DNA from: Vibrio sp. 05-20-BW147
GTDB lineage: Bacteria; Pseudomonadota; Gammaproteobacteria; Enterobacterales; Vibrionaceae
Reading direction: 5' to 3'
DNA length: 64,000 bases
Assembly: GCF_013369385.1 (NCBI RefSeq)
Contig: NZ_SZTO01000004.1
Location: 62,001-126,000 of the forward strand
Shown: positions 55,998 to 64,000 of the stretch, in pieces
Layout: each line of letters starts with the position of its first letter
How positions within the stretch are numbered: the stretch's first letter is position 1
The notes under the pieces: generated by a model
The model's database searches: none
Told to the model about the DNA's origin: nothing
Seen by the model: only the letters and a program-made list of their open reading frames with translations
Position numbers and translations under genes: made by a program

Positions 55998-57241
55998 CAC
56001 GCGTCTCTCACTCCCGTGGACGCTAACTCGCCGTCAGCCATCGAATGAGCGCGCGCATTCACCTTGCGGTAAATGAAGGCATAACGCAGCGCAGAAAGCA
56101 GTGCAAAGGCGATGATCGAAGCTTCATAGCTTGGGTAAAAATACGGCATCACAACGAAGGCGAACATCACCACCAATAGCTGTTCAAACTGGATTCGAAG
56201 GAAATATTTGGGTGAACCAAACACCAGCTCGACCACTGTTAACGGACAGATCGCCAACGCGGTAAACAGATACGGCAACATGTATTGAGACGTCGGTACG
56301 GAGTCAAGCCATTCATGGCTTACCCATCCTTGCTCAGTAGCAAAGGCCATCACCAGTGGATAGAGCAAAAACACCCCGGCGGTGGCGAAACACCCCAACA
56401 AAAGGAGAAGCTTTCTCACTTTTAGAAACTCCGCAAAGTTAAAGCGGTGCTGCCTAAAATCAACTGACCATTTAGAGAAAATTGAATGACGAACGGCATT
56501 GCCTACAATCACCACAGGCGAAAGGCAAAAACGGCTAACTACCGCGAAATAGCCAGCGGTGAGCGAAGAAAACCAAAATGTAATCAACACAGTGGGTAAG
56601 TTGCCATTGACCATCGCCAATACTTCAGCACTGCCAATACGGCTAATATGTTGTCGGTTCGCCATAAAAAATTGGACGTTGCCAGAGAGCGAAAAGTGGC
56701 ACCACTTGAAATGCTTAAATGACAGGGAATAGACCAACCATAACAACAGCAACGCGCTCAAACCGACCACCCAAGCCCAATAGATTTGCTGCGGTTGTGT
56801 TGAAAAATAGACACAACTCGCCACCAGCAGTGATATGGTCAAACGCTGCATCGCCAGTTGCGTCATCTTTTGATCACGCATGAGTAGGTTTTCAGATATC
56901 AACACCCAAGCGTGCGCCAGCGTCAAGCCGTACACCAACAGAAATGATTGTTCAAATAGCACCACTACCAACGAAGCATAAGGTAACGCGAGCATTGCGG
57001 TTTGGATGAAACAGAACACGATATTTTGCGGCAACTGTTCATCACTCTGCTTTGGCAGTAACAGTTGCGTGGCAAAAGTGCACACTTGCGCGCCAATTAA
57101 CACCACACTGTAAGTCAGCGCATAAACGCCCACTTCGGCCATGCCAAAACGGTATGAAATCAACCAAATCGAAAAGGCGCCAATCACTTGCGACAAGATG
57201 GAAGAGCTGGCGACCGTAGTGATGCTTTTTATTAAACTCAT
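55997..57241 (-). CDS. Wzx-like oligosaccharide flippase
   Basis: 414 aa, polytopic, about 12 TM segments, starting MSLIKSITTVASSSILSQVIGAFSIW as in Wzx/MATE-like flippases. It moves lipid-linked repeat units across the inner membrane. It lies 4 bases after the co-polymerase gene and overlaps the polymerase gene. Confidence 0.82.
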   Translation of the reverse strand: MSLIKSITTVASSSILSQVIGAFSIWLISYRFGMAEVGVYALTYSVVLIGAQVCTFATQLLLPKQSDEQLPQNIVFCFIQTAMLALPYASLVVVLFEQSFLLVYGLTLAHAWVLISENLLMRDQKMTQLAMQRLTISLLVASCVYFSTQPQQIYWAWVVGLSALLLLWLVYSLSFKHFKWCHFSLSGNVQFFMANRQHISRIGSAEVLAMVNGNLPTVLITFWFSSLTAGYFAVVSRFCLSPVVIVGNAVRHSIFSKWSVDFRQHRFNFAEFLKVRKLLLLLGCFATAGVFLLYPLVMAFATEQGWVSHEWLDSVPTSQYMLPYLFTALAICPLTVVELVFGSPKYFLRIQFEQLLVVMFAFVVMPYFYPSYEASIIAFALLSALRYAFIYRKVNARAHSMADGELASTGVRDA

Positions 57242-57245
57242 GCGC

Positions 57246-59396
57246 TTAATCTTCCGAGCCTAATGCGGTGACACTCCCTTGTGCGATGTATCGCAATGCC
57301 TCTTCACTTTTCAGATTATCTGCTTCAACTAGGTTCAGAACGCCGCCAATTGGGGGCATCTGCACGAGTGCTAACTTCTCGATATCTTGGACAATTGCAT
57401 TCGCCGCTCTCTGCTGTGCTTTCAACACGACAACGACACCGTCCAACAGTTTTGCCAGCAGCTGGGCATCTTTGTTCTCATTCAAGTTCGGTAAGTTGAC
57501 CACAATGCGGTCATAACGCATCGTTAACTCTTCGAGCGCTGACGCCAAAGTATCTTGTGCGAACAGCACCAGTGGAGATTGTTCTAAATGGCCTCTTGCC
57601 AAGAAATCACCACCTTGCTGCATTGGTTGCGTGTATAACTCAAGCGTATCCTGTTTCGTTAACCATTGGGCAAAACCCACGCGTTCTTCTAACTCTTCCG
57701 TCAAAAACTCAGCCTGTTGAGAGAGCGACTGCTGACTGCGGTAATCCAAATCCAGCAACAGCGTGCGTTGATGGCAGGCTAAGCCGTGGGCCATTAGCTG
57801 TGCCACTGTACTGGCTCCTTCCTTTGCACAACTCGATGTCACCCCAATAAGGCGTACTTTGGGTGCACTTAGCTTAATTGCGCTGTTAATGCCATGAATC
57901 ATCTCCATCGCTTCCGCGTTGCCAGCAAGCAATCTGACCAAACCAGCCCTATCCAACGCTTGATCAAACACTGGCAGATCACCAAGAGCCGCTATGCCTA
58001 ACTTCGTCGGTAATTGCTCTAGCGACTCAATTCGCTTGTTCATCGCTGCGCGGATAATCACATACAAGGTTGAAACAAGCAGTGACAACACAAAAACCAT
58101 GGCAATCAGTAGTTTTTTATTCGGTTTTTGTGGACGATCTGCTGCAACCGCAGGATCGTAAATCAAGGCGTCAGGCTCGCGATATTGCGCTGAGAGCGTT
58201 TGTTCTTTGCTACGTAAGAACAACTGCTTATAGAGATCTTCGGTTTTCTGTAAATCCAGCTTCATGCTGTCGTACTGGTCTCGCTTAGCCACCAAGGTAC
58301 GGAACTGCTTCTTCTGTTCATTAAGTAGTGCTTTGTAACGCGACTCTTTGCTCAATGCCGCTTGATACTGCTTATACAAACCATCCTTGAGTTCACTCAG
58401 TAGATTTTTGGTTTGTGTCTCTATGGCTTGAATCTGTGCTTGCGCTTCCAGCACTTTATTGTGTTTTGGCCCATATTTATTCTGTAAATCGTACAGTTTA
58501 CGTTTCGCTTGAATCATAGCGATACGCAGATCTTGTAATTGTGGATGGCTGGAGATTTCAGGAATCGCCGCCACGTCCTCCAGAGGCGCATCGAGGTTTT
58601 TTAGCACGATCTCATACTGAGCTTGCGCAGCGAGGCGACGCTCTTTCGCATCGGCCAGCTTGTTTGTCGTGATGCCAAGCTCTTCAGTTTCAAACCCATC
58701 AATACCACGGAAAGTGAGTAAGCCCTCTTTGTTTAAAAAGCGCTCCATCTCCTTTTTCTTCTCCGTCACTTGCTGACGTAGCTCATCCATTTGGACTTGG
58801 TTCCAATGCTGCGCAGTCTGGGTTTTCGCTACTTTTTGGTTTACTGAGTAATCGATGAACGCTTGTGCAACACCATTGGCAATACGAGCCGCTTCTTGTG
58901 CATCCTCTGATTCATAGGAGACATAGACTAACTGAGTTAATCGCACTGCCGTAAAAGTTAGGTGTTTACGCAGTGTTTTGACTGCGTTATCCATACGTTG
59001 TTGTGGGGACAATAACCAGGTTGCTGATGCATCTTTCAACTTATCATCACCATTGTATTGCGCATTTTCATCCAGCTTAAGTTGACGAATTGCCTGTTCA
59101 AGCACAACACGAGATTGCATCAGGTTGAACTGAGTGTCGTAGTAGTAGGCACGGGTCGAATCATACCCATCCACTTGTTCTATTGGCGTCGCATTGTCTG
59201 CTTGCGCTTTGAGCAGAACCACAGAGGTCGATACATATTTTGAACTCATCGACATGATGAGGGGCACCGCTGCACCAGTGACGATCATGGTAAAGATCAC
59301 CACCTTTAACGCGTGCTTTTTCAAACCTTTAACGAGTGGTGAAAAATCGATACTACTCTCGACCTGCTGGCCACGTTTTACCATTCCATTTGCCAT
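57246..59396 (-). CDS. Wzc-like polysaccharide co-polymerase with degenerate tyrosine-kinase domain
   Basis: About 716 aa. Wzz-type domain with an N-terminal TM (about 31-50), a long periplasmic coiled coil (about 180-400, with the GNVR-type region), a second TM near 440, and a C-terminal P-loop domain. In a normal bacterial tyrosine kinase the Walker A ends GKST; here the region reads CAKEGAST, so the key Lys is Ala at 528. The A' motif LLLDLDYR is present, but the C terminus has a single Tyr instead of a Tyr cluster. It resembles VpsO in position. A start at 59420 is open but ATG 59396 is preferred. Confidence 0.88.
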   Translation of the reverse strand: MANGMVKRGQQVESSIDFSPLVKGLKKHALKVVIFTMIVTGAAVPLIMSMSSKYVSTSVVLLKAQADNATPIEQVDGYDSTRAYYYDTQFNLMQSRVVLEQAIRQLKLDENAQYNGDDKLKDASATWLLSPQQRMDNAVKTLRKHLTFTAVRLTQLVYVSYESEDAQEAARIANGVAQAFIDYSVNQKVAKTQTAQHWNQVQMDELRQQVTEKKKEMERFLNKEGLLTFRGIDGFETEELGITTNKLADAKERRLAAQAQYEIVLKNLDAPLEDVAAIPEISSHPQLQDLRIAMIQAKRKLYDLQNKYGPKHNKVLEAQAQIQAIETQTKNLLSELKDGLYKQYQAALSKESRYKALLNEQKKQFRTLVAKRDQYDSMKLDLQKTEDLYKQLFLRSKEQTLSAQYREPDALIYDPAVAADRPQKPNKKLLIAMVFVLSLLVSTLYVIIRAAMNKRIESLEQLPTKLGIAALGDLPVFDQALDRAGLVRLLAGNAEAMEMIHGINSAIKLSAPKVRLIGVTSSCAKEGASTVAQLMAHGLACHQRTLLLDLDYRSQQSLSQQAEFLTEELEERVGFAQWLTKQDTLELYTQPMQQGGDFLARGHLEQSPLVLFAQDTLASALEELTMRYDRIVVNLPNLNENKDAQLLAKLLDGVVVVLKAQQRAANAIVQDIEKLALVQMPPIGGVLNLVEADNLKSEEALRYIAQGSVTALGSED

Positions 59397-59397
59397 A

Positions 59398-59976
59398 TTA
59401 GAAAAAACTCTGTTCCACAATTACAGTGTCACCCGGGTTCACTGGGTGGGTAAGTTCAACGTTTTCGATGAGCTCGAGTGTGGCTCCTGAACGAATATTG
59501 ATATCATCTTTGTCCGCACGATCAGTAAAACCACCAGCCATCGCGATGGCCTGCTCCACCGTTAAACGAGGCTGATATTCATAGCCACTAGGCTGTTCAA
59601 CTTCTCCTGCGATGTAAAACAGACGGAACGATTCCAGATTAATGGTCACCATTGGGTTTAAGAGATAATCACCACGCAGACGATTTTCTATCTCGGCTTC
59701 GATCTCGCCCGGTGTGCGCCCAGTCAACCGCACTTCTCCGATATAGGGGAAGTTCACTACACCCGCTTTACCGACTTTCAATTTCATCGACAAATCGTCT
59801 TCACCGTAAACGATGATCTCAATTTTATCGCCAGTACCCAGCTGATAATCCTCGGCCAAGTCTTTGTTTTCTGACTGCACTGATTGCTCGTCCGTCATAT
59901 TGGCCAACGAGCTCGTCTCTGCGCACCCCTGTCCAAGCCACAACATGGCGAATAACAAAACCAGTATTCTTCGCAT
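59398..59976 (-). CDS. Short Wza-type polysaccharide export protein
   Basis: 192 aa. N-terminal signal with WLGQGCAE, a plausible lipobox, then a Poly_export domain (YQLGTGDKIEIIVYGEDDLS) and a SLBB-like C-terminal half (IAGEVEQPSGYEYQPRLTVEQAIAMAGGF). It lacks the C-terminal helix that makes the outer-membrane pore of full-length Wza, so it needs another pore, probably the adjacent beta-barrel protein. VpsN-like in position. Confidence 0.9.
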   Translation of the reverse strand: MRRILVLLFAMLWLGQGCAETSSLANMTDEQSVQSENKDLAEDYQLGTGDKIEIIVYGEDDLSMKLKVGKAGVVNFPYIGEVRLTGRTPGEIEAEIENRLRGDYLLNPMVTINLESFRLFYIAGEVEQPSGYEYQPRLTVEQAIAMAGGFTDRADKDDINIRSGATLELIENVELTHPVNPGDTVIVEQSFF

Positions 59977-59988
59977 TCTCTTTTACCT

Positions 59989-61281
59989 TTATATCTGCAA
60001 CTTAAGTTGCAACTCGATGTACGATTGGTCGTAGCCAAGTTGGCGTGTTATCCATTCGCCCGTTTCATTTTGGCCAATGTAAAATCGGTCAGTTGCTTGA
60101 TTGGAATCCAACTCATTCCACTGATAATTCAGCTCCAAACGAACCGACGGCCTAAAATCATACCCTAACGATACTTTGACCAAATTCGTCTCATCACGTC
60201 GATCGGTGTTGGGCATTCGATAATCTTCGGCTTCATAGCCATATTCGACCCGCGATGACAAGCGATCTCGCCACCAATGGTGTTGCCACGCAATCCCGTA
60301 GTGACTGTTGAGGATGAATCCGCCCTCTTCACTGGGATCCTTGACTCTTTGCCACGTATACAGCGTTAGCATTGAATGTTTCACGGGGTGCCAATTGGCT
60401 TCTAGGTTCCAGTTAACCCCCCGAAACGTTTCCGCATCATTGTTGTTCGGGAAGCTTTTTTGCAATAATGCTGCTTCCGCCTCTACGCTCGTTTTCCCTG
60501 TTTTTTCGGTTTTTAAGCCAAACAGTAAGTAGTACTCATTGCTGTTTTTCTGCTCATTCGCTTGGTAACTGCGTTGATTGATGATCACGCTATAACGAAA
60601 GCGGCTCTCTTTGCTCACTTGGTCAAATAAATCGACCACCAAGCTATCTTCTTGCCATTGCTGTTCTTCAACGTAGTGAAAAAAGTGGCTACTTGCGTTT
60701 TCAATATCTTCGGTATCTCGGAAAGTCAGCTCTTTTCGTTTCAACATCACTTCAAGCTTTCCTTCACCATCCAATGAGCCATAGCTATAGCGCATACTGG
60801 TATCAAACATGCTGTTTCTTAAGCCATGTTGAGAGAATCCGTATTGCTCAAATTGCTGTTGGGTAAACCCTTGTGTCAACTCATCCCCACGTTCTTCTTG
60901 ACCGTAAGTTTGCGAGATCCCCCATGTTAGCCCATGTTTTTGGCCGAAACGCCATTTGCCTTCAAACTGAAAAAAGTGATTTGTGTAATCATCCGCTGGC
61001 GAGTCGTCGTATTGCCGATAATCACCACGGTAAGCCAGCAAATAGCTATCCTCCCCTCTTCTGCCCATGGCTTGAAGATAAGGAGCCAGCGCCGCGTAAC
61101 TGGATTGCTGAGCTTCACTCTCTACTTTTTGGTAGGAAACGTTATCGTTAACACCATAACTTGCAGCCACTTGAGATTGAAAATCGAGCCCAGTCATGTC
61201 AATGTGCGATTTGGGTTCCAACTCCGCCTGTACGGGCAAACAGATGAACAAGCCTAACCAAGCACTAGTAAGCGGTTTCAC
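59989..61281 (-). CDS. Outer-membrane beta-barrel of the exopolysaccharide cluster
   Basis: 430 aa. Sec signal peptide (FICLPVQA before ELEP), beta-rich throughout, ending YIELQLKLQI, with many aromatic residues. It matches the VpsM-type barrel position and is a candidate outer-membrane pore for the polymer. The start is GTG 61281, overlapping the phosphotransferase end by 17 bases, so the genes are coupled. Confidence 0.85.
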   Translation of the reverse strand: MKPLTSAWLGLFICLPVQAELEPKSHIDMTGLDFQSQVAASYGVNDNVSYQKVESEAQQSSYAALAPYLQAMGRRGEDSYLLAYRGDYRQYDDSPADDYTNHFFQFEGKWRFGQKHGLTWGISQTYGQEERGDELTQGFTQQQFEQYGFSQHGLRNSMFDTSMRYSYGSLDGEGKLEVMLKRKELTFRDTEDIENASSHFFHYVEEQQWQEDSLVVDLFDQVSKESRFRYSVIINQRSYQANEQKNSNEYYLLFGLKTEKTGKTSVEAEAALLQKSFPNNNDAETFRGVNWNLEANWHPVKHSMLTLYTWQRVKDPSEEGGFILNSHYGIAWQHHWWRDRLSSRVEYGYEAEDYRMPNTDRRDETNLVKVSLGYDFRPSVRLELNYQWNELDSNQATDRFYIGQNETGEWITRQLGYDQSYIELQLKLQI

Positions 61282-62680
61282 TCACAAACCCTTTGAAAAT
61301 CGTCATAAAAATAATTTTTATATCTAGCCACAAGTTCCAATTTTGCATGTATTGGATGTCGTACTGAACTCGCTTTTCCATTTTATCCACCGTTTCGGTT
61401 TCACCACGGTATCCATTGATTTGTGCCCAGCCTGTAATACCTGGCTTTATCTTATGTCGAATCATATAGTTATCAACAATTACACGATATTCTTCATTAT
61501 GTGCCACCGCATGCGGGCGGGGACCGACTATCGACATCGAACCTTGCAACACATTGATAAATTGAGGTAGTTCATCCAACGAAGTGCGACGAATAAATGC
61601 GCCAAACTTGGTTACACGTGGATCATTTTTTGTCGCCTGTGTGACCACACTTTCGTTTTCCATCACTTTCATCGAGCGAAATTTCCATACTTTTATCTTT
61701 TTACCGCCAAGTCCATAGCGATCTTGTTTAAACAAAATCGGACCGGGTGAACTCAGCTTTACGCCTATCGCGACTGCCGCCAGCACGGGCAAAATTAATA
61801 AAGTGATGAGCGAACCAATAACAATGTCTTCAATGCGTTTTACAAATGCACCAACGCCGTCAAAAGGTGAGCTAAAGACACTGAAAGTTTGAACGCCACC
61901 GACCGACTTAACCTGAGAAATCGACAAGTTATAGGTGTACAAATCCGGCACAAGGTAGGTGTCAACGGTACTGTCAGAAAGCGCGTCGAGGTAATCACGG
62001 ATACGATCTTTGGCGATCATCGGTAACGCAATATAAACTTCTTCTAGTTCGCCATTACGTGCTTTCTCAATAGCCAAATCCACTTTGCCACAATATGGCA
62101 CTTGGCTAAGATAGCCAAAACGTTCTTCGTCACGATCATCATAAAAGGCGACATCCAGCCTCTCTGTCGGCGCATCTACGAAAAGAGATTTTGAGATCGC
62201 CAATCCGGCAGGGGTTAAACCAATAATGGCCACTCGTTTGGTCTGATTGGTGTACTTCCTAAATAGGCGAACAGCACCGATGATGGAGATTCGCAATGCC
62301 AGCGAAACCAGAAAAATCAGCAAATACCAAGTATTGAAAAGTGCATTGGTGAGATTACTGACAGTGACCCCTTCCATACCCGCAAAAGCATGACGGACGA
62401 GATCCATCAGGATGGCTGACAGCACCATAACCAACAACAATCTCATCGAAGAAAGGCGCATACGTCGAATGGTTTTGTCGCCATAGAGCTTAAAATACTC
62501 ACCAACCAGCAAGAACAAAATGGACAAAACAAATGAAGCCATAACATCAATGGCCGTTTCTGTTTCGCCCATCCATTCAACTAAGAAAGACAAAGAGAGA
62601 TTAATTAGAAGGAAATCAGCCACTTTAAGTAAAGTCGCGTAGCCGTCATCGGCAAACTTTAACGCTTTGTTTGGAGTCAT
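61265..62680 (-). CDS. Undecaprenyl-phosphate sugar phosphotransferase (initiating enzyme)
   Basis: About 471 aa. Transfers a sugar-1-phosphate to undecaprenyl phosphate to start each repeat unit. Several N-terminal TM helices, a central CoA-binding-like domain (RVAIIGLTPAGLAISKSL), then a bacterial sugar transferase domain with KFRSM and DELPQFINVLQGSMSIVGPRP. WcaJ/VpsL-like. The frame opens at 62806, but ATG 62680 (MTPNKALKFADDGYATLL) gives the family length with AGG about 7 bases upstream. First gene of the 11-gene cluster. Confidence 0.93.
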   Translation of the reverse strand: MTPNKALKFADDGYATLLKVADFLLINLSLSFLVEWMGETETAIDVMASFVLSILFLLVGEYFKLYGDKTIRRMRLSSMRLLLVMVLSAILMDLVRHAFAGMEGVTVSNLTNALFNTWYLLIFLVSLALRISIIGAVRLFRKYTNQTKRVAIIGLTPAGLAISKSLFVDAPTERLDVAFYDDRDEERFGYLSQVPYCGKVDLAIEKARNGELEEVYIALPMIAKDRIRDYLDALSDSTVDTYLVPDLYTYNLSISQVKSVGGVQTFSVFSSPFDGVGAFVKRIEDIVIGSLITLLILPVLAAVAIGVKLSSPGPILFKQDRYGLGGKKIKVWKFRSMKVMENESVVTQATKNDPRVTKFGAFIRRTSLDELPQFINVLQGSMSIVGPRPHAVAHNEEYRVIVDNYMIRHKIKPGITGWAQINGYRGETETVDKMEKRVQYDIQYMQNWNLWLDIKIIFMTIFKGFVSETAY

Positions 62681-62787
62681 CAAAAACCTGTCTACAACTT
62701 GGGCGAATAACGCACTAGATAGAACTCGAACCGTTCTATAAAGAAACTCTGAATGAATACGAATAATTGGTGGCAATGTACAAAATA

Positions 62788-62817
62788 TTGACACTCTCAC
62801 TGTCAAGAAGTTGTCAA
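62788..62817 (-). promoter_or_regulatory. Repeated TGTCAA / TTGACA motif upstream of the polysaccharide cluster
   Basis: TTGACA, 7 bases, TGTCAA (62788-62806) forms an inverted repeat, and a third TTGTCAA follows at 62811. The block lies about 110 bases upstream of the initiating transferase start and could be a regulator-binding site or include a -35 box. Regulator unknown. Confidence 0.4.
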
Positions 62818-63284
62818 ATTAATAACTCAAATAGCCAATATTCATCACTAAAATAGTGTACCCGTGCATTTCATAACACGTGATTATGCGACACTAAGCA
62901 TCTAATGACATACTAACTCAAATGCCTAATCATGTGTGACCCGTCTAAGTGTAAACATAAGAATATATTGATTTTTTTGCGCTAGGTAACAATAAACGAA
63001 CATTGACCTTAAGTGTTGGTATGGCGATGACATCGCTCACCATTCAAACTTTCGTTAACCACACTTAACATCGCGTTGTCGTAATAACTATCTGATTTTG
63101 TACGTCATCAGGTGTTAGCTGCCATTCATGATGATCAGGATGGATTCCTTTCTCTGAAAATTTACTTATCAACAAATAAATCACTTAAATTCAAGCAATA
63201 TCTCAATCGATATCACAGATTGTTTCATTGATCATAAAACCATCAATACGTGTTGCAAATTTGTTAGGGTTCGGAATAATGCAC

Positions 63285-63304
63285 TTGTTACAAAAAAGTA
63301 ACAA
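63285..63304. repeat. Inverted repeat upstream of the alanine symporter gene
   Basis: TTGTTAC, six A, GTAACAA: a perfect 7-bp inverted repeat, about 145 bases before the symporter ATG. It may be an operator. No regulator can be assigned. Confidence 0.4.
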
Positions 63305-63447
63305 CACAACATCACCTATAAACACAAATAATAGAAATGCGCCCACATTCACCCAGAAAATCCTACAGCACGCCTCGACGCGCAAAAGATTTTACACGGG
63401 TTGAAGTAGGTAAAAATACACACATTCGTAAACAGACAGGATACACA

Positions 63448-64000
63448 ATGGTAAAAAACATTATGCTGGCCATGTTAGGCAGTACTGTTGCTATTAATGC
63501 ATCAGCAGCCGGCTTGGATGAAAAAATCAATGAAGTCGTGGCACCTATCGTCAGCCCCTTTGTTGGAATGATCTTCTCGACCATTCCATTCCCATTTTCA
63601 GACGTGCAGGTACCTTGGATTGTTTTATGGTTAGTCGTTGCCGCCACTTTTTTTACCGTTTACCTCGGTTTTATCAACTTTCGTGGCTTCAAGCACGCCA
63701 TTGATCTCGTCTCTGGTAAATACTCCGACCCGAAGTCTAAAGACCAAGGTGAAGTTTCTCACTTTCAAGCCTTGACCACAGCCCTTTCCGGTACGGTTGG
63801 TCTTGGGAACATTGCCGGTGTTGCCGTCGCGGTCTCTATCGGTGGTGCTGGCGCCACCTTCTGGATGATCCTGGCAGGCCTATTGGGTATGTCGAGCAAA
63901 TTTGTTGAGTGTGCGCTCGGCGTGAAGTATCGCAACACCAATCCAGATGGTTCAGTGTCTGGTGGTCCTATGTACTACCTCAGCAAAGGCCTTGCCGATC
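63448..64000 (+). CDS. Na+/alanine symporter, AGCS family (5' part, runs off the right edge)
   Basis: The first 184 codons are present, beginning [22 protein letters not shown] and running to the window end without a stop. It contains the AGCS signature [25 protein letters not shown] and later ECALGVKYR. Inner-membrane importer of alanine/glycine driven by sodium. ATG 63448 follows AGGA by about 7 bases. An N-terminal signal-like segment precedes the first membrane helix, as in other vibrio AGCS members. Confidence 0.92.
   Translation, partial: MVKNIMLAMLGSTVAINASAAGLDEKINEVVAPIVSPFVGMIFSTIPFPFSDVQVPWIVLWLVVAATFFTVYLGFINFRGFKHAIDLVSGKYSDPKSKDQGEVSHFQALTTALSGTVGLGNIAGVAVAVSIGGAGATFWMILAGLLGMSSKFVECALGVKYRNTNPDGSVSGGPMYYLSKGLAD

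Larger units (their letters stand above)
62681..63447. promoter_or_regulatory. Divergent regulatory region, exopolysaccharide cluster / alanine symporter
   Basis: About 770 bases, AT-rich, no credible gene. It holds the repeated TGTCAA/TTGACA motif and the TTGTTAC / GTAACAA repeat listed separately. I found no glycine-riboswitch motif before the symporter and no clear sigma-54 promoter before the polysaccharide cluster. Confidence 0.5.

Noticed and set aside
62681..62806. Longer N terminus for the initiating phosphotransferase
   Set aside because: The extension has no family counterpart and would include the TTGACA/TGTCAA block; ATG 62680 gives the usual length.
62900..63447. Glycine riboswitch upstream of the alanine symporter
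   Set aside because: Such riboswitches precede AGCS genes in some vibrios, but I could not find the conserved GGAGAG and paired elements here.

Overview
The window looks like a stretch of a Vibrio main chromosome, most likely V. vulnificus or a close relative. The grounds are a VcINDY-type dicarboxylate transporter very close to the V. cholerae protein, the trxB-cydDC-serC neighbourhood, a complete flp/tad pilus locus, an exopolysaccharide cluster ordered like vpsL-M-N-O, and a MipA/OmpV-type porin. The species is inferred from recalled protein similarity, not from a search. I see no rRNA, tRNA, CRISPR array, insertion sequence or prophage.

Layout. Positions 1-3.5 kb: the 3' part of NAD-malic enzyme, sanA, and a Na+/dicarboxylate symporter. 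3.8-8.3 kb: a membrane diguanylate cyclase, a DUF2797 protein, and a minus-strand two-gene operon pairing a 2-oxoglutarate/Fe(II) amino-acid hydroxylase-like protein with a SufS-fold PLP enzyme that lacks the catalytic Cys. 8.8-16 kb: trxB, cydD-cydC, serC and a YdgA-like DUF945 protein. 16-19.3 kb: an unusual histidine kinase (pseudo-receiver, cNMP-like domain, kinase) overlapping its response regulator, then a small outer-membrane barrel. 19.4-30.2 kb (minus): flp-tadV-rcpCAB-tadZABCDEFG, a full Tad pilus machine. 30.4-34.2 kb (plus, divergent from flp): a large EF-hand/FN3/DUF1566 lipoprotein and a second DUF1566 secreted protein. 34.3-38.9 kb: MipA/OmpV porin, two small cytosolic proteins, a DEDDh exonuclease and a CHASE-GGDEF cyclase. 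39.2-44.6 kb: a membrane-anchored DUF2760 protein with two divergent Hsp70-like ATPases. 44.6-46.2 kb: a tiny lipoprotein too short for usual ORF cut-offs, a 3-methyladenine glycosylase-like protein and a GNAT acetyltransferase. 46.2-48.5 kb: a periplasmic binding protein plus diguanylate cyclase operon in which both genes are broken. 48.8-62.7 kb: an orphan type IV pilin and an 11-gene exopolysaccharide cluster. 63.4 kb to the end: the start of a Na+/alanine symporter.

How it fits together: much of the window concerns surface attachment. It holds a pilus machine, secreted DUF1566 proteins, an exopolysaccharide pathway (initiating transferase, glycosyltransferases, flippase, polymerase, co-polymerase, export protein and outer-membrane barrel) and three GGDEF proteins that could feed c-di-GMP into these outputs. 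The least understood pieces are the DUF2760/Hsp70 module, the hydroxylase/PLP-enzyme operon, the EF-hand lipoprotein pair facing the tad locus, and the decayed binding-protein/cyclase operon.
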